Shown here: positions 1 through 7,544 of the stretch, piece after piece | How the letters are laid out: each line of letters opens with the position of its first letter | How positions within the stretch are numbered: position 1 is the stretch's first letter | Program-made: the position numbers and the translations under genes | The notes under the pieces: model-generated | The model's database searches: none | Told to the model about the DNA's origin: nothing | What the model saw: only the letters and a program-made list of their open reading frames with translations | Assembly (NCBI GenBank): GCA_964617625.1 | Contig: CAZTZL010000037.1 | Location: 1 to 29,425 of the forward strand | DNA length: 29,425 nucleotides | Source: CAZTZL01 sp964617625 | Lineage (GTDB): Bacteria; Zhuqueibacterota; QNDG01; DSAB01 | Reading direction: 5' to 3'

Positions 1-23
1 ATTCACTCAAAAAGGATAACAAA

Positions 24-89
24 ATGCGTTCAACATGCAACAATACAATGATGATGAAGAAAACCCGTAGAATCACGGGATCGAGTTGA
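24..89 (+). CDS. possible 21-residue leader peptide with three Met codons
   Basis: A short reading frame of 21 codons ends in TGA at 87-89. An AAAGGA Shine-Dalgarno-like site at 11-16 stands 7 bases before its ATG. The peptide contains one Cys and three consecutive Met codons (ATG ATG ATG at 48-56). It sits just upstream of a hairpin with a T-run (129-160) and the UPF0280 gene. The arrangement looks like a transcription-attenuator leader peptide, but the frame is short enough to arise by chance, and it could also be the tail of something beginning left of the window. Function is inferred only. Confidence 0.22.
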   Translation: MRSTCNNTMMMKKTRRITGSS

Positions 90-128
90 ATGCGTCTGAA
101 TAATAATTAAAAGACAACCTTACAAAAT

Positions 129-160
129 CCCGCGAAAATCAAGATCGTGGGTTTTTTTTT
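129..160 (+). terminator. rho-independent terminator or attenuator hairpin before the UPF0280 gene
   Basis: The left arm CCCGCG (129-134) pairs with CGTGGG (146-151), six pairs including one G-U, with an 11-base loop. Nine T residues follow at 152-160. The T-run ends only 3 bases before the UPF0280 ATG. It could terminate an unseen upstream gene, or act as a regulated terminator of a leader transcript (see finding). No Shine-Dalgarno site fits between it and the start codon. Confidence 0.45.
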
Positions 161-163
161 GAC

Positions 164-886
164 ATGCGCTGGACAAGAAAACATTTCGAACACAAAGAAA
201 CGATTGTAACCATTCTCTGCGAGGAGAAATACATCCGGGCAGGCGAAGAGAGGCTGTTGCAGTGCCGGAAGATTTTAGAGGACTACATCCGGAAAGATCC
301 TGAATTTTCAACAACGCATGCGCCTCATGAGCCAATCCCGGGAGCAGACGGAATTATTTTAAGGATGTGCTCGGAAAGCGCCAAAGCCGGTGTCGGACCG
401 ATGGCCTCGGTCGCAGGTACCTTTGCACTGGAAAGCTTGAACGTCATGATCGAAGCAGGCGCAGAAGAAGCCGTGGTGGACAATGGCGGAGATATCGCAC
501 TGCAGGTTCGGGAACCGGTGACAGTCGGTATTTACGCGGGAAATTCACAGATCCGGGATCTGGCCTTTCTCATCGCCCCATCGGAAAAGCCTCTCGGCAT
601 CTGCACATCGTCCGGAACAGTGGGCCACTCGTTCAGTTACGGCAAAGCCGATGCGGCCGTGGTGATTTCTGATAATGTTATTTTGGCAGATGCTGCCGCG
701 ACCGCACTGGGCAACCGGATTAAAAGTCAAAACGATTTGCAGGATTGCTTTGGGCTCCTCGAGGAATTGGATGAAATCCATAGCGCCATGGCTGTCTTTC
801 AAGATAGAGTAGCATTGTGGGGTAAACTGCCGAAAATAATTCACCTCCCTATGAATCAGGAACGCATTACACGGGGAATATTATAA
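164..886 (+). CDS. UPF0280 (COG2122) family protein, probable sulfide assimilation/homocysteine synthesis role
   Basis: This 240-residue protein belongs to UPF0280/COG2122, distantly related to the ApbE FMN-transferase fold. Conserved family blocks are visible: GVGPMASVAG (about 76-85), VVDNGGDIAL (104-113) and CTSSGTVGHS (147-156), followed by ADAAATALGNRI near 190. The length is normal for the family. In methanogens a COG2122 member (MA1715 of Methanosarcina acetivorans) is known to help sulfide assimilation, in the pathway that builds homocysteine from aspartate semialdehyde. The aspartate kinase gene 307 bases downstream fits that pathway, although the gap makes one transcript uncertain. 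The ATG is the only start available: the frame is open back to a TAA at 101-103 but holds no other ATG, GTG or TTG. No Shine-Dalgarno site precedes it, and a T-run ends 3 bases upstream. Family assignment is firm; the biochemical role is inferred. Confidence 0.88.
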   Translation: MRWTRKHFEHKETIVTILCEEKYIRAGEERLLQCRKILEDYIRKDPEFSTTHAPHEPIPGADGIILRMCSESAKAGVGPMASVAGTFALESLNVMIEAGAEEAVVDNGGDIALQVREPVTVGIYAGNSQIRDLAFLIAPSEKPLGICTSSGTVGHSFSYGKADAAVVISDNVILADAAATALGNRIKSQNDLQDCFGLLEELDEIHSAMAVFQDRVALWGKLPKIIHLPMNQERITRGIL

Positions 887-932
887 TTGTACAAAATTCA
901 AACATGTGATTGTTATGTTTCATTTATCTCTG

Positions 933-960
933 TCCCCTCGAGGGGACTATAGGGGTGTCA
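933..960. repeat. dispersed-repeat-like palindromic fragment
   Basis: The 14-base perfect palindrome TCCCCTCGAGGGGA (933-946) is followed by CTATAGGGGTGTCA. This style of C-run/G-run element recurs between genes in many environmental genomes (recognised from memory, not searched). It lies in the 307-base gap 887-1193, in which I see no gene. No T-run follows, so it is not a convincing terminator for the UPF0280 gene. Confidence 0.3.
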
Positions 961-1118
961 TAACGGTATTAAAACCGAAAAACAGGAGATCCCGATATAA
1001 TATCCACGGTCAAGTACGGAACAAGTATCGAGCATGACACTCCACCGATATCATTTCGATCCCGATTCTCTATTAAAAACATTATAGAATATCGCAAGAG
1101 AAATATTGGAGTTACGAT

Positions 1119-1153
1119 GACCTATAAGATTTCTCCCTTCGTTCGAAATGACA
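1119..1153. repeat. dispersed-repeat-like fragment of the FERREK type
   Basis: On the - strand this stretch reads TGTCATTTCGAACGAAGGGA followed by GAAATCTTATAGG. Its translation contains CHFERREKSY. Peptides of this look are a well-known false annotation coming from interspersed repeats in many bacterial genomes. It lies 40-75 bases before the aspartate kinase start. One copy in one window cannot prove a repeat family. Confidence 0.35.
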
Positions 1154-1193
1154 ATTTTTAAAGGATTTTGTAGAACAAGTAAGGAGACAGACA

Positions 1194-2588
1194 TTGATCG
1201 TCATGAAATTCGGCGGGTCGTCCTTGAAAGATCCGGAGTCACTGAAGCACATCGCTGAAATCATCAAAACAAACAGTTTTTCGAGGCGGGTTGTGGTACT
1301 CTCGGCCATAGGCGGAATCACCAACCGCCTGATCGAAGCAGTCGATCAGGCATTGAACAACGAGGAAGCGCTTGGCACGATACTGAACGAAATCAGCAAA
1401 ATCCACGAACATCTCATTCAGGAATCCATTCCGGACAGTTGCATCCGGTCGTCCGCCCAAAAAGAGATTCAGAAAATCATTGCCCTGTTGAAGCGTCTTC
1501 TCAAAGGCATCGCTTACACACAGGAGGCCACACCCAAGACCCGTGATCACATCCTGACGCTCGGCGAACGTATGTCCGTGCACATCATGACCGGACTGCT
1601 GACAAGCATCGGCGTCAAGGCACAAGCCGTGGAAACCGACCGGATCGGACTAACCGCCTCCGGCCGGCACGGAGCGGGAAGTGTCAGACAAAACATAGCA
1701 AGAAAAAATCTGCCTGACTATTTTCACCCTCTGTTCCAGTCCGGCAGCCTTCCGGTCATCACCGGATTTTTCGGCAGTACGGAAGAGGGATTTCCGATTA
1801 CATTCGGACGCGGCGGATCGGATTACAGTGCGGCCATTTTCGCCGATGCGCTCGAGGCCGAACGGCTCGAAATCTGGAAAGACGTGGACGGTTTTCTGAG
1901 TGGTCCTCCGGAAATCGTCAAGAACGGGCGGCTCTTAAGCAGCCTTTCGTACGACGAAGCTGCGGAACTCGCCTATTTCGGCGCATCGATTCTCCATTCC
2001 AGGACCGTGGAGCCCCTGCTCGACCGGAAAATTCCTATCGTCATTCGAAATACGTTTCATCCCGAAGGCATCGGCACCTGGATCGGAATGGAACGCAGCC
2101 GCAGTGAAACCGTCATTAAAAGCGTGACATTCGACAGGAACATCGCCATGCTGCGTCTCCACGGTGCGGACGTGGGCCACGCAGTCGGACTGCTTTCTTC
2201 CCTCGTTTCTCATCTCAGCGAAAAGCGGATCAATATCCGTTCGGTCATGACTTCGCAGACCTGCATTAATATTTTGCTGGACCGGAAAGACTGCCGGCAG
2301 AGCCATCGCGAAATTCAGTCCATGGAATTAAACGGAATCGATGTCATTGAACCGGTTGAAAATATCGGACTGGTCGCCGTTGTCGGGGAAGGGTTGTTTG
2401 AAACGGAATCCATTGTCGCCGGTGTAATCCAATCCCTGATTGAGAAGGGAATCCACATTGAACTGATATCATCGGGTGCTTCAAAAGTGGCGGCCTATTT
2501 CATTGTCAGGGAAGACCGGCTCGAACAGGCGGTTCGCTCTGTTCATGAAAATTTTTTCAGTAAATCCATGCAGTCGCTTTTTAAATAA
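1194..2588 (+). CDS. lysC: aspartate kinase (aspartokinase), monofunctional, two ACT domains
   Basis: Phosphorylates L-aspartate to aspartyl-4-phosphate, the entry to lysine, threonine and methionine/homocysteine synthesis. The 464 residues begin with MKFGGSS (Lys5), the nucleotide-binding and catalytic start of the amino-acid-kinase domain. FGRGGSDYS (204-212) is the conserved glycine-rich aspartokinase block. Two ACT domains follow at roughly 307-380 and 390-460, implying allosteric feedback by an amino acid that cannot be read from sequence. The start is TTG: AAGGAG at 1181-1186 lies 7 bases before TTG 1194, whereas the in-frame ATG at 1203 would be 16 bases away. No homoserine dehydrogenase part is attached; length and layout match monofunctional long-type enzymes. 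Whether the best name is lysC or another aspartokinase paralog cannot be decided here. The gene looks more GC-rich than the large operon to its right. Confidence 0.95.
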   Translation: MIVMKFGGSSLKDPESLKHIAEIIKTNSFSRRVVVLSAIGGITNRLIEAVDQALNNEEALGTILNEISKIHEHLIQESIPDSCIRSSAQKEIQKIIALLKRLLKGIAYTQEATPKTRDHILTLGERMSVHIMTGLLTSIGVKAQAVETDRIGLTASGRHGAGSVRQNIARKNLPDYFHPLFQSGSLPVITGFFGSTEEGFPITFGRGGSDYSAAIFADALEAERLEIWKDVDGFLSGPPEIVKNGRLLSSLSYDEAAELAYFGASILHSRTVEPLLDRKIPIVIRNTFHPEGIGTWIGMERSRSETVIKSVTFDRNIAMLRLHGADVGHAVGLLSSLVSHLSEKRINIRSVMTSQTCINILLDRKDCRQSHREIQSMELNGIDVIEPVENIGLVAVVGEGLFETESIVAGVIQSLIEKGIHIELISSGASKVAAYFIVREDRLEQAVRSVHENFFSKSMQSLFK

Positions 2589-2600
2589 TAATTTTCCATT

Positions 2601-2629
2601 TTGACAAAAAGAGATATATGCACTATATA
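2601..2629 (+). promoter_or_regulatory. sigma70-type promoter for the PurF-like gene
   Basis: TTGACA (2601-2606), a 17-base spacer and TATATA (2624-2629) lie in a very AT-rich stretch. Transcription would start near 2637 and give a leader of about 155 bases before the ATG at 2794. I see no known riboswitch in that leader. Confidence 0.5.
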
Positions 2630-2793
2630 TAAAACGTCTTGACTTTTCAAATAAATTTTTTACTTTATTAACTATCTTCGCTATTTTTTACCGAATTTAT
2701 TTTCGCAATTTATCGATACACAATGCTTTGGTCGATGCAGTCCCGATCGGATTGACAAGTAACAGCATCTACTAACACAGAAAGGGATTTTTC

Positions 2794-4194
2794 ATGGGCG
2801 GACTATTTGGTGTCGTTTCAAAGGATGATTGCACACAAGACCTCTTCTATGGGACAGATTATCATACCCACCTCGGCACACGGCGCGGAGGATTGGCCAC
2901 ACTCAATAAAAATGGTTTTATCCGATTCATCCATAATATAGAGAATGCCCAGTTCCGCTCAAAATTTGAAGATGATATTTATAAAATGTCCGGAACGATG
3001 GGTATTGGGTGCATCAGTGACATGGAAGACCAGCCCCTGTTGATCAGTTCTCATCTCGGCAATTATGCCATCGTCACAGTGGGCAAGATCAATAATTCTA
3101 AAGAGTTGATAAAAGATGCATTTATTAGACGCTCTACCCACTTTTCAGAGATGAGTGACGGACAGATCAATCCCACCGAACTCATCGCAGCCATTATCAG
3201 CCAGGAAGCCACATTTGAGGATGGCATCAGGCGGGCTCAGGAATTGATATCCGGATCGTCCACACTTTTACTATTGACAAAATCAGGCGTCTATGCGGCC
3301 CGCGACCGGTACGGCCGGACATCACTCAACATCGGGGAAAAAGAAGGCAGTTATTGCATCACAATGGAAACCTGTGCTTTCCCTAATCTCGGGTATCGAT
3401 TTAAATACGAACTGGGTCCATCCGAAATCATTCTGTTGAAGCCCGATAAGATAGAACAGAAAGCCAAACCCGGGAACAAACTGCAAATCTGCTCTTTCCT
3501 TTACATTTATTACGGCTACCCCGCCTCATACTATGAAAATAGAAATGTGGAGATGGTTCGAAACCGCTGCGGAGCCAATCTTGCAAAAAGAGATACAGTC
3601 AAAGTCGATCTGGTTGCCGGCATACCGGATTCGGGCACATCCCATGCAATCGGATATGCAAATCAAGCCAAAATCCCCTACAGTCGGCCCTTTGTTAAAT
3701 ATACCCCCACGTGGCCGCGAAGCTTCATGCCTCAGAATCAGGAGACCCGGAATCTCGTCGCGCAAATGAAACTCATCCCGATTCGTGAATTTATCAAAGA
3801 AAAACGGTTATTATTCTGTGAAGATTCCATCGTTCGGGGGACGCAATTGCGCGGCACCATACAACGGCTTTACGATAATGAAGCACTTGAAGTGCACATG
3901 CGTCCCGCCTGCCCGCCTTTGATCTACTCCTGCAAATTTTTGAATTTCTCACAATCCCGGTCGGAACTCGATCTGGCCGGCCGGCGTGCGATCCGGGAAT
4001 TGGAAGGAAAAGAAAACGCGGCAGTTGCTCCGTATGCAGATGAAAATTCGGACAAATACAACGCCATGGTAGATAAAATCAGGGAACACCTGAACCTTAC
4101 CTCATTGAAATACCAGAGACTTCAGGATATGATTGAAGCAATCGATTTGCCCGAAGAAAAAGTATGCACCTACTGCTGGAGCGGGAAAGAATAG
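2794..4194 (+). CDS. PurF-like amidophosphoribosyltransferase paralog lacking the catalytic N-terminal Cys
   Basis: This is a full-length (466-residue) relative of glutamine PRPP amidotransferase, the first enzyme of purine synthesis. It has an N-terminal Ntn glutaminase-like domain (about 1-230) and a C-terminal phosphoribosyltransferase domain. The PRPP loop FCEDSIVRGT (341-350) is intact. Four Cys that would match the [4Fe-4S] ligands of the Bacillus subtilis enzyme are present: Cys233 (ICSFLYIYYG), Cys373 (ACPP), Cys458 and Cys461 (VCTYC). The protein starts MGGLFGVVS where PurF has CGxxGI after processing, so the glutamine nucleophile Cys1 is Gly here. Glutamine hydrolysis should be lost; ammonia-dependent or regulatory function is possible. 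Bacteroides-type genomes carry similar MGGFFG paralogs, so this is probably a conserved subfamily and not a damaged gene. AAAGGG at 2781-2786 supports the start. Convergent with the trehalose gene, 36 bases between stops. Confidence 0.85.
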   Translation: MGGLFGVVSKDDCTQDLFYGTDYHTHLGTRRGGLATLNKNGFIRFIHNIENAQFRSKFEDDIYKMSGTMGIGCISDMEDQPLLISSHLGNYAIVTVGKINNSKELIKDAFIRRSTHFSEMSDGQINPTELIAAIISQEATFEDGIRRAQELISGSSTLLLLTKSGVYAARDRYGRTSLNIGEKEGSYCITMETCAFPNLGYRFKYELGPSEIILLKPDKIEQKAKPGNKLQICSFLYIYYGYPASYYENRNVEMVRNRCGANLAKRDTVKVDLVAGIPDSGTSHAIGYANQAKIPYSRPFVKYTPTWPRSFMPQNQETRNLVAQMKLIPIREFIKEKRLLFCEDSIVRGTQLRGTIQRLYDNEALEVHMRPACPPLIYSCKFLNFSQSRSELDLAGRRAIRELEGKENAAVAPYADENSDKYNAMVDKIREHLNLTSLKYQRLQDMIEAIDLPEEKVCTYCWSGKE

Positions 4195-4230
4195 CGGAAT
4201 CGATAAAAATTGAAATAAACTCGGAATGCT

Positions 4231-6423
4231 TTATTGATTTCCCAGACTCTTTAGAAATTCACGTACTTCGATATAATTGAGCAGATAGTACTTCGCTTTA
4301 GTCACGCCCAGTCCGACTTTTATTGAATACCCGTTTTCTGGGATGGCTTCAAAAAGATCTTCGTCGGTCCAATCATCTCCGATGGCCATGATAAAATCCC
4401 ACATCCTGTCCGCTATCCAGAAATGCGCCGCTCTGCCCTTGTTCACGCCCCCATGCTTCACTTCAATCACCTTGTTCCCTTCGAGAATGACCAGATTTAA
4501 ATTGGCTGTGAGATCAAGGAGCGTCTCTTTCAACTCGATGGCCCTCATCGGACCTAACTCTGTGTCCGCCTTCCTGTAATGCCACGCCAGGGAAAATGAT
4601 TTTTCTTCAATGAAAGAGGCCGGAGTCCGGTCCACAAAGAATTCAAAAATCGGCTTGATTTCCGTTTTCCATTCATCCTGTATCGGCTCGATCATGCGCC
4701 AAATCCCCTGACTCTCTTTGATCCAGACGCCGTGTTCTGCGGACATGCCTATTTTTAATTGACCAAACCAGCTATCCAGGGTTTCCCTGCCACGCCCACT
4801 CACAATGACAACTTCATTAACCGGATCACAGATCATCATTTCGAGTAATTCAAAGATTTCTTCATCCGGTTTGGCCTGTTCCGGTTTGGATGCAAAAGGA
4901 ACCAGTGTGCCGTCATAATCGAGAAAAATCAGTCTCTTTTCCGCTTTCACGTATTTTTTAAAGAGCCGTTTTTGAATCTGCAGGGTCAATTTTTTTGAGC
5001 CGATTTCTTTTTGAATATTTTTGGTTTGATTGAGTTTGTTCATAAAATCCCTGGCCCAGGTTTCCACACTGTATCGTTTCAGCCGCGTCTTCATAATCCG
5101 GTTCCGTTCGATCTGCTCATCCCCGCTCATGACAAGCGCTTCCTGAATCGCATCCGCCACATCATGCTTATTGTTTGGATTAACGACAATGGATTCCGAG
5201 AGTTCGCTCACCGCACCGGCCATTTCGCTTAGTATAAGCACACCTCTGTCATCTTTTTTACTGGCAAGGTACTCTTTGGCAATTAAATTCATCCCGTCCC
5301 GCAGTGGTGTCACAAGGGCCACATCGGCGATCGAATAAAGAGAAACCAGCCGCTTAAAATCCATAAATTGATAAAGGTACCAGACCGGCATCCATCCAAT
5401 GGTTCCGTGTTTTCCGTTAATGCGTCCAACGAGTTCATCCACTTGCTGTTTGAGCTGCTTGTACTGATCGACTGTGGTTCTGGAAGGGACAGCAACCAGC
5501 ATCAATGTCACCTTCTTTTTATGTTCCGGATATCTCTCCAAAAAACAGTCAAAAGCTTCCAGACGCTTCGATATGCCTTTTGTATAGTCGAGACGGTCAA
5601 CCGAAAGAATCACTTTGCAGCCGCCTTCAATCCGGCAATTTTGCTTGATATCGAGGGTCCATATCGGATCGGGTTCCGCGTTTGCAAACTGATCGAAGTG
5701 AATTCCCATCGGGAACGCATCGGCCTTGACGACCCGGTTTTCCAGAGTGATTTGTCCGAAAGTATGTTCGTATCCGAGAATCCTCCTGACACTGCTCATG
5801 AAATGGCGCACATAATCATAAATATGAAATCCGATCAAGTCCGCTCCCAATAATCCTCTGATGATTTCTTTTCTCCACGGCAGAAGTCTGAATATTTCAT
5901 AAGAAGGAAACGGAATATGCAGAAAAAAGCCGATTCGCGTGTCAGGTAATTTCTCACGGATCATCTCCGGAAGAAGCATGAGCTGATAGTCATGGATCCA
6001 GATGGTATCTCCGGGTTTGGCAGTTTTTATCAACACCTGTGCAAACAGTCTGTTGACGTGCTTGTAGGATTCCCATAGGTCATTATCATAGACGGCATAA
6101 TCCGAAAAATAATGAAAAAGGGGCCATATCGTCTTGTTACAAAAACCAGAATAGAAAAGCCGGATGTCTTTTTTCGACAGAAAAACCGAGACACTATCGA
6201 ATCGTTCCAACAATTCCCTTTCAAGGTTCTTTTTATCCTGACCGCTCACAGCATTTGCCGGAAGACCACACCATCCGATCCAGGTACTGTTGTAGCTTTG
6301 ATAGAACGAACGCAGTCCGGTGGCCAATCCCCCCACACTTTTCTTAAAATTAAATGTGTCCTTCCTTTTTTCGACTGTAACCGGCAATCGATTTGAAACA
6401 AGCAGCAATCTTTGCATAGTCAT
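4231..6423 (-). CDS. bifunctional trehalose-6-phosphate synthase/phosphatase (OtsA-OtsB fusion)
   Basis: Makes trehalose from UDP- or ADP-glucose and glucose-6-phosphate via trehalose-6-phosphate, in the cytoplasm, usually for osmotic or desiccation tolerance. The N-terminal GT20 synthase (about 1-480) begins QRLLLVSNRLPVT and shows WIHDYQLMLLP (near 143), VDRLDYTKGI and RDGMNLIAKEY. The C-terminal HAD phosphatase starts around residue 490, with the nucleophile motif LDYDGT (Asp502, Asp504) and a late GDDWTDEDLF motif. Both halves look complete. Start is uncertain: the frame opens at GTG 6483, with ATGs at 6441, 6423 and 6417. Family members usually begin right at the QRLLxVSNRLP block, so I use 6423; no candidate has a good Shine-Dalgarno site. 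It lies 99 bases downstream of the permease gene on the same strand, so co-transcription is possible. Confidence 0.94.
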   Translation of the reverse strand: MTMQRLLLVSNRLPVTVEKRKDTFNFKKSVGGLATGLRSFYQSYNSTWIGWCGLPANAVSGQDKKNLERELLERFDSVSVFLSKKDIRLFYSGFCNKTIWPLFHYFSDYAVYDNDLWESYKHVNRLFAQVLIKTAKPGDTIWIHDYQLMLLPEMIREKLPDTRIGFFLHIPFPSYEIFRLLPWRKEIIRGLLGADLIGFHIYDYVRHFMSSVRRILGYEHTFGQITLENRVVKADAFPMGIHFDQFANAEPDPIWTLDIKQNCRIEGGCKVILSVDRLDYTKGISKRLEAFDCFLERYPEHKKKVTLMLVAVPSRTTVDQYKQLKQQVDELVGRINGKHGTIGWMPVWYLYQFMDFKRLVSLYSIADVALVTPLRDGMNLIAKEYLASKKDDRGVLILSEMAGAVSELSESIVVNPNNKHDVADAIQEALVMSGDEQIERNRIMKTRLKRYSVETWARDFMNKLNQTKNIQKEIGSKKLTLQIQKRLFKKYVKAEKRLIFLDYDGTLVPFASKPEQAKPDEEIFELLEMMICDPVNEVVIVSGRGRETLDSWFGQLKIGMSAEHGVWIKESQGIWRMIEPIQDEWKTEIKPIFEFFVDRTPASFIEEKSFSLAWHYRKADTELGPMRAIELKETLLDLTANLNLVILEGNKVIEVKHGGVNKGRAAHFWIADRMWDFIMAIGDDWTDEDLFEAIPENGYSIKVGLGVTKAKYYLLNYIEVREFLKSLGNQ

Positions 6424-6522
6424 ATTAAAATCCAATTCCATTCTATTAAATTTCCGCAGGATGGCATCAACAAACAACGCCACGGATACAATTTTATTCC
6501 AGTTATGGTTTGAAAAAGCAGA

Positions 6523-7017
6523 TCAATTGATTCGAAGATCGATCCAATATGCAATAAGTCCTGCAATCGGAGGGAAAAAGAACGTACTGACGAACCGTAT
6601 GACTGCAAACTTCCATCCCATAATACCTATATCCATGGGCAGCCGCTGGACAGCCCACAGGGACCAGCCTGTAAGAAAGGCGACCATCACTCCCACACCC
6701 GCACCCGAACGGAGCAACCCGGCCGCAATTGGCAGACTGACATAGGGTCCACCCGGCGTAAATGCACCGACCACCGTGCCGATAAAAATCCCTTTTATGC
6801 CGGACTCTTTTCCGATCCATTTTACAAGAATTTCATGGGGAACGAGTACCTGAATCATCCCTGCCGCAATAAATGCAAAAATGAGCATGGGAAGAATCGT
6901 AATTGTCATTTTAAAACCTTTGGACAGCCCCTCTATATGTTCATTCTGTCCCTTGATCACTCCGATCACAATTAACAGAACCGCGATTAGTCCCATAATA
7001 AATGTTGGCAGAAACAT
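6523..7017 (-). CDS. half-size permease of the ArsP_1/DUF318 type
   Basis: A hydrophobic protein of about 165 residues with roughly five membrane segments. The block VGAFTPGGPYVSLPIAAGLL followed by LTGWSLWAVQRLP resembles the conserved half-repeat of the ArsP_1 (DUF318) permease family. Full-length members, including the organoarsenical exporter ArsP, contain two such halves in about 300-350 residues; this one has a single half, so it may work as a dimer. Substrate is unknown and no arsenic genes are nearby. Start choice: AGGTG at 7026-7030 stands 8 bases before ATG 7017. An upstream ATG at 7068 would add 17 mostly Lys/Glu/Gln residues but has no Shine-Dalgarno site. It follows the small membrane protein gene and precedes the trehalose gene. 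Confidence 0.68.
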   Translation of the reverse strand: MFLPTFIMGLIAVLLIVIGVIKGQNEHIEGLSKGFKMTITILPMLIFAFIAAGMIQVLVPHEILVKWIGKESGIKGIFIGTVVGAFTPGGPYVSLPIAAGLLRSGAGVGVMVAFLTGWSLWAVQRLPMDIGIMGWKFAVIRFVSTFFFPPIAGLIAYWIDLRIN

Positions 7018-7109
7018 CCGATTTACACCTTTTTCTTTTTCTTTTTGTTTTTGTTTTTCATTTTTCATCGTTGTTTGTTTAACTTTAGTTTGTTTATCGG
7101 GAAGTGCTT

Positions 7110-7418
7110 TTATTTTGAATCTCGCCGTTTGAGTTTTTCAAAAATGGAAGCGATCAAATTTTTTTCATCAATGGCTTTCAAACCAAAATAATATATCAGG
7201 AAGAAAGGAATGGATACAATAAAACCGGGTAATCCTTTCAAATAAATATTTTTCTCATCTACATTTTGAATAATATAGAGGCAGGTAAACAGAACAATAA
7301 CGGCTCCGACCACCATACAAATATTATAAAAAAATACCTGCTGCTTACTCGCTCTCTCATTCCATTTGGTCACACTTTTGAGATATTTCTTTTCCTGTTC
7401 CGAAAATTTCTTGTCCAT
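7110..7418 (-). CDS. small membrane protein of unknown function (two helices)
   Basis: I do not recognise this 102-residue protein. It has a charged N-terminus (Lys/Glu rich, 1-26), two hydrophobic segments (about 28-50 and 60-80, the second rich in Phe, Ile and Tyr) and a charged C-terminal tail. A very good Shine-Dalgarno site (AGGAGGA, 7424-7430) precedes the ATG by 5 bases, which makes it a real gene. It is first in a possible three-gene run with the permease and the trehalose gene, so it could be an accessory subunit of the permease; this is inference from position only. Confidence 0.7.
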   Translation of the reverse strand: MDKKFSEQEKKYLKSVTKWNERASKQQVFFYNICMVVGAVIVLFTCLYIIQNVDEKNIYLKGLPGFIVSIPFFLIYYFGLKAIDEKNLIASIFEKLKRRDSK

Positions 7419-7544
7419 ATCAGTCCTCCTGTTAACATTCCGTTTTATTAACCGAGTTGTAGTTATTCCCTTTCGAAGTCAGCCCATTGATTATCTTTTT
7501 TATGAAACTACCATTTTTCGACGTCTATAAGATTCTCTTCTGCC

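Noticed and set aside
164..886. Naming the first gene ApbE FMN transferase
   Set aside because: It shares the distant fold, but the blocks match UPF0280/COG2122, a separate family without shown flavin-transfer activity.
887..1193. Lysine or SAM riboswitch before aspartate kinase
   Set aside because: None of the conserved core elements of these riboswitches is recognisable; the stretch is better described as repeat-like fragments.
5368..5853. 161-codon frame opposite the trehalose synthase gene
   Set aside because: It is a shadow of a clearly conserved enzyme on the other strand, with no family resemblance or ribosome site.
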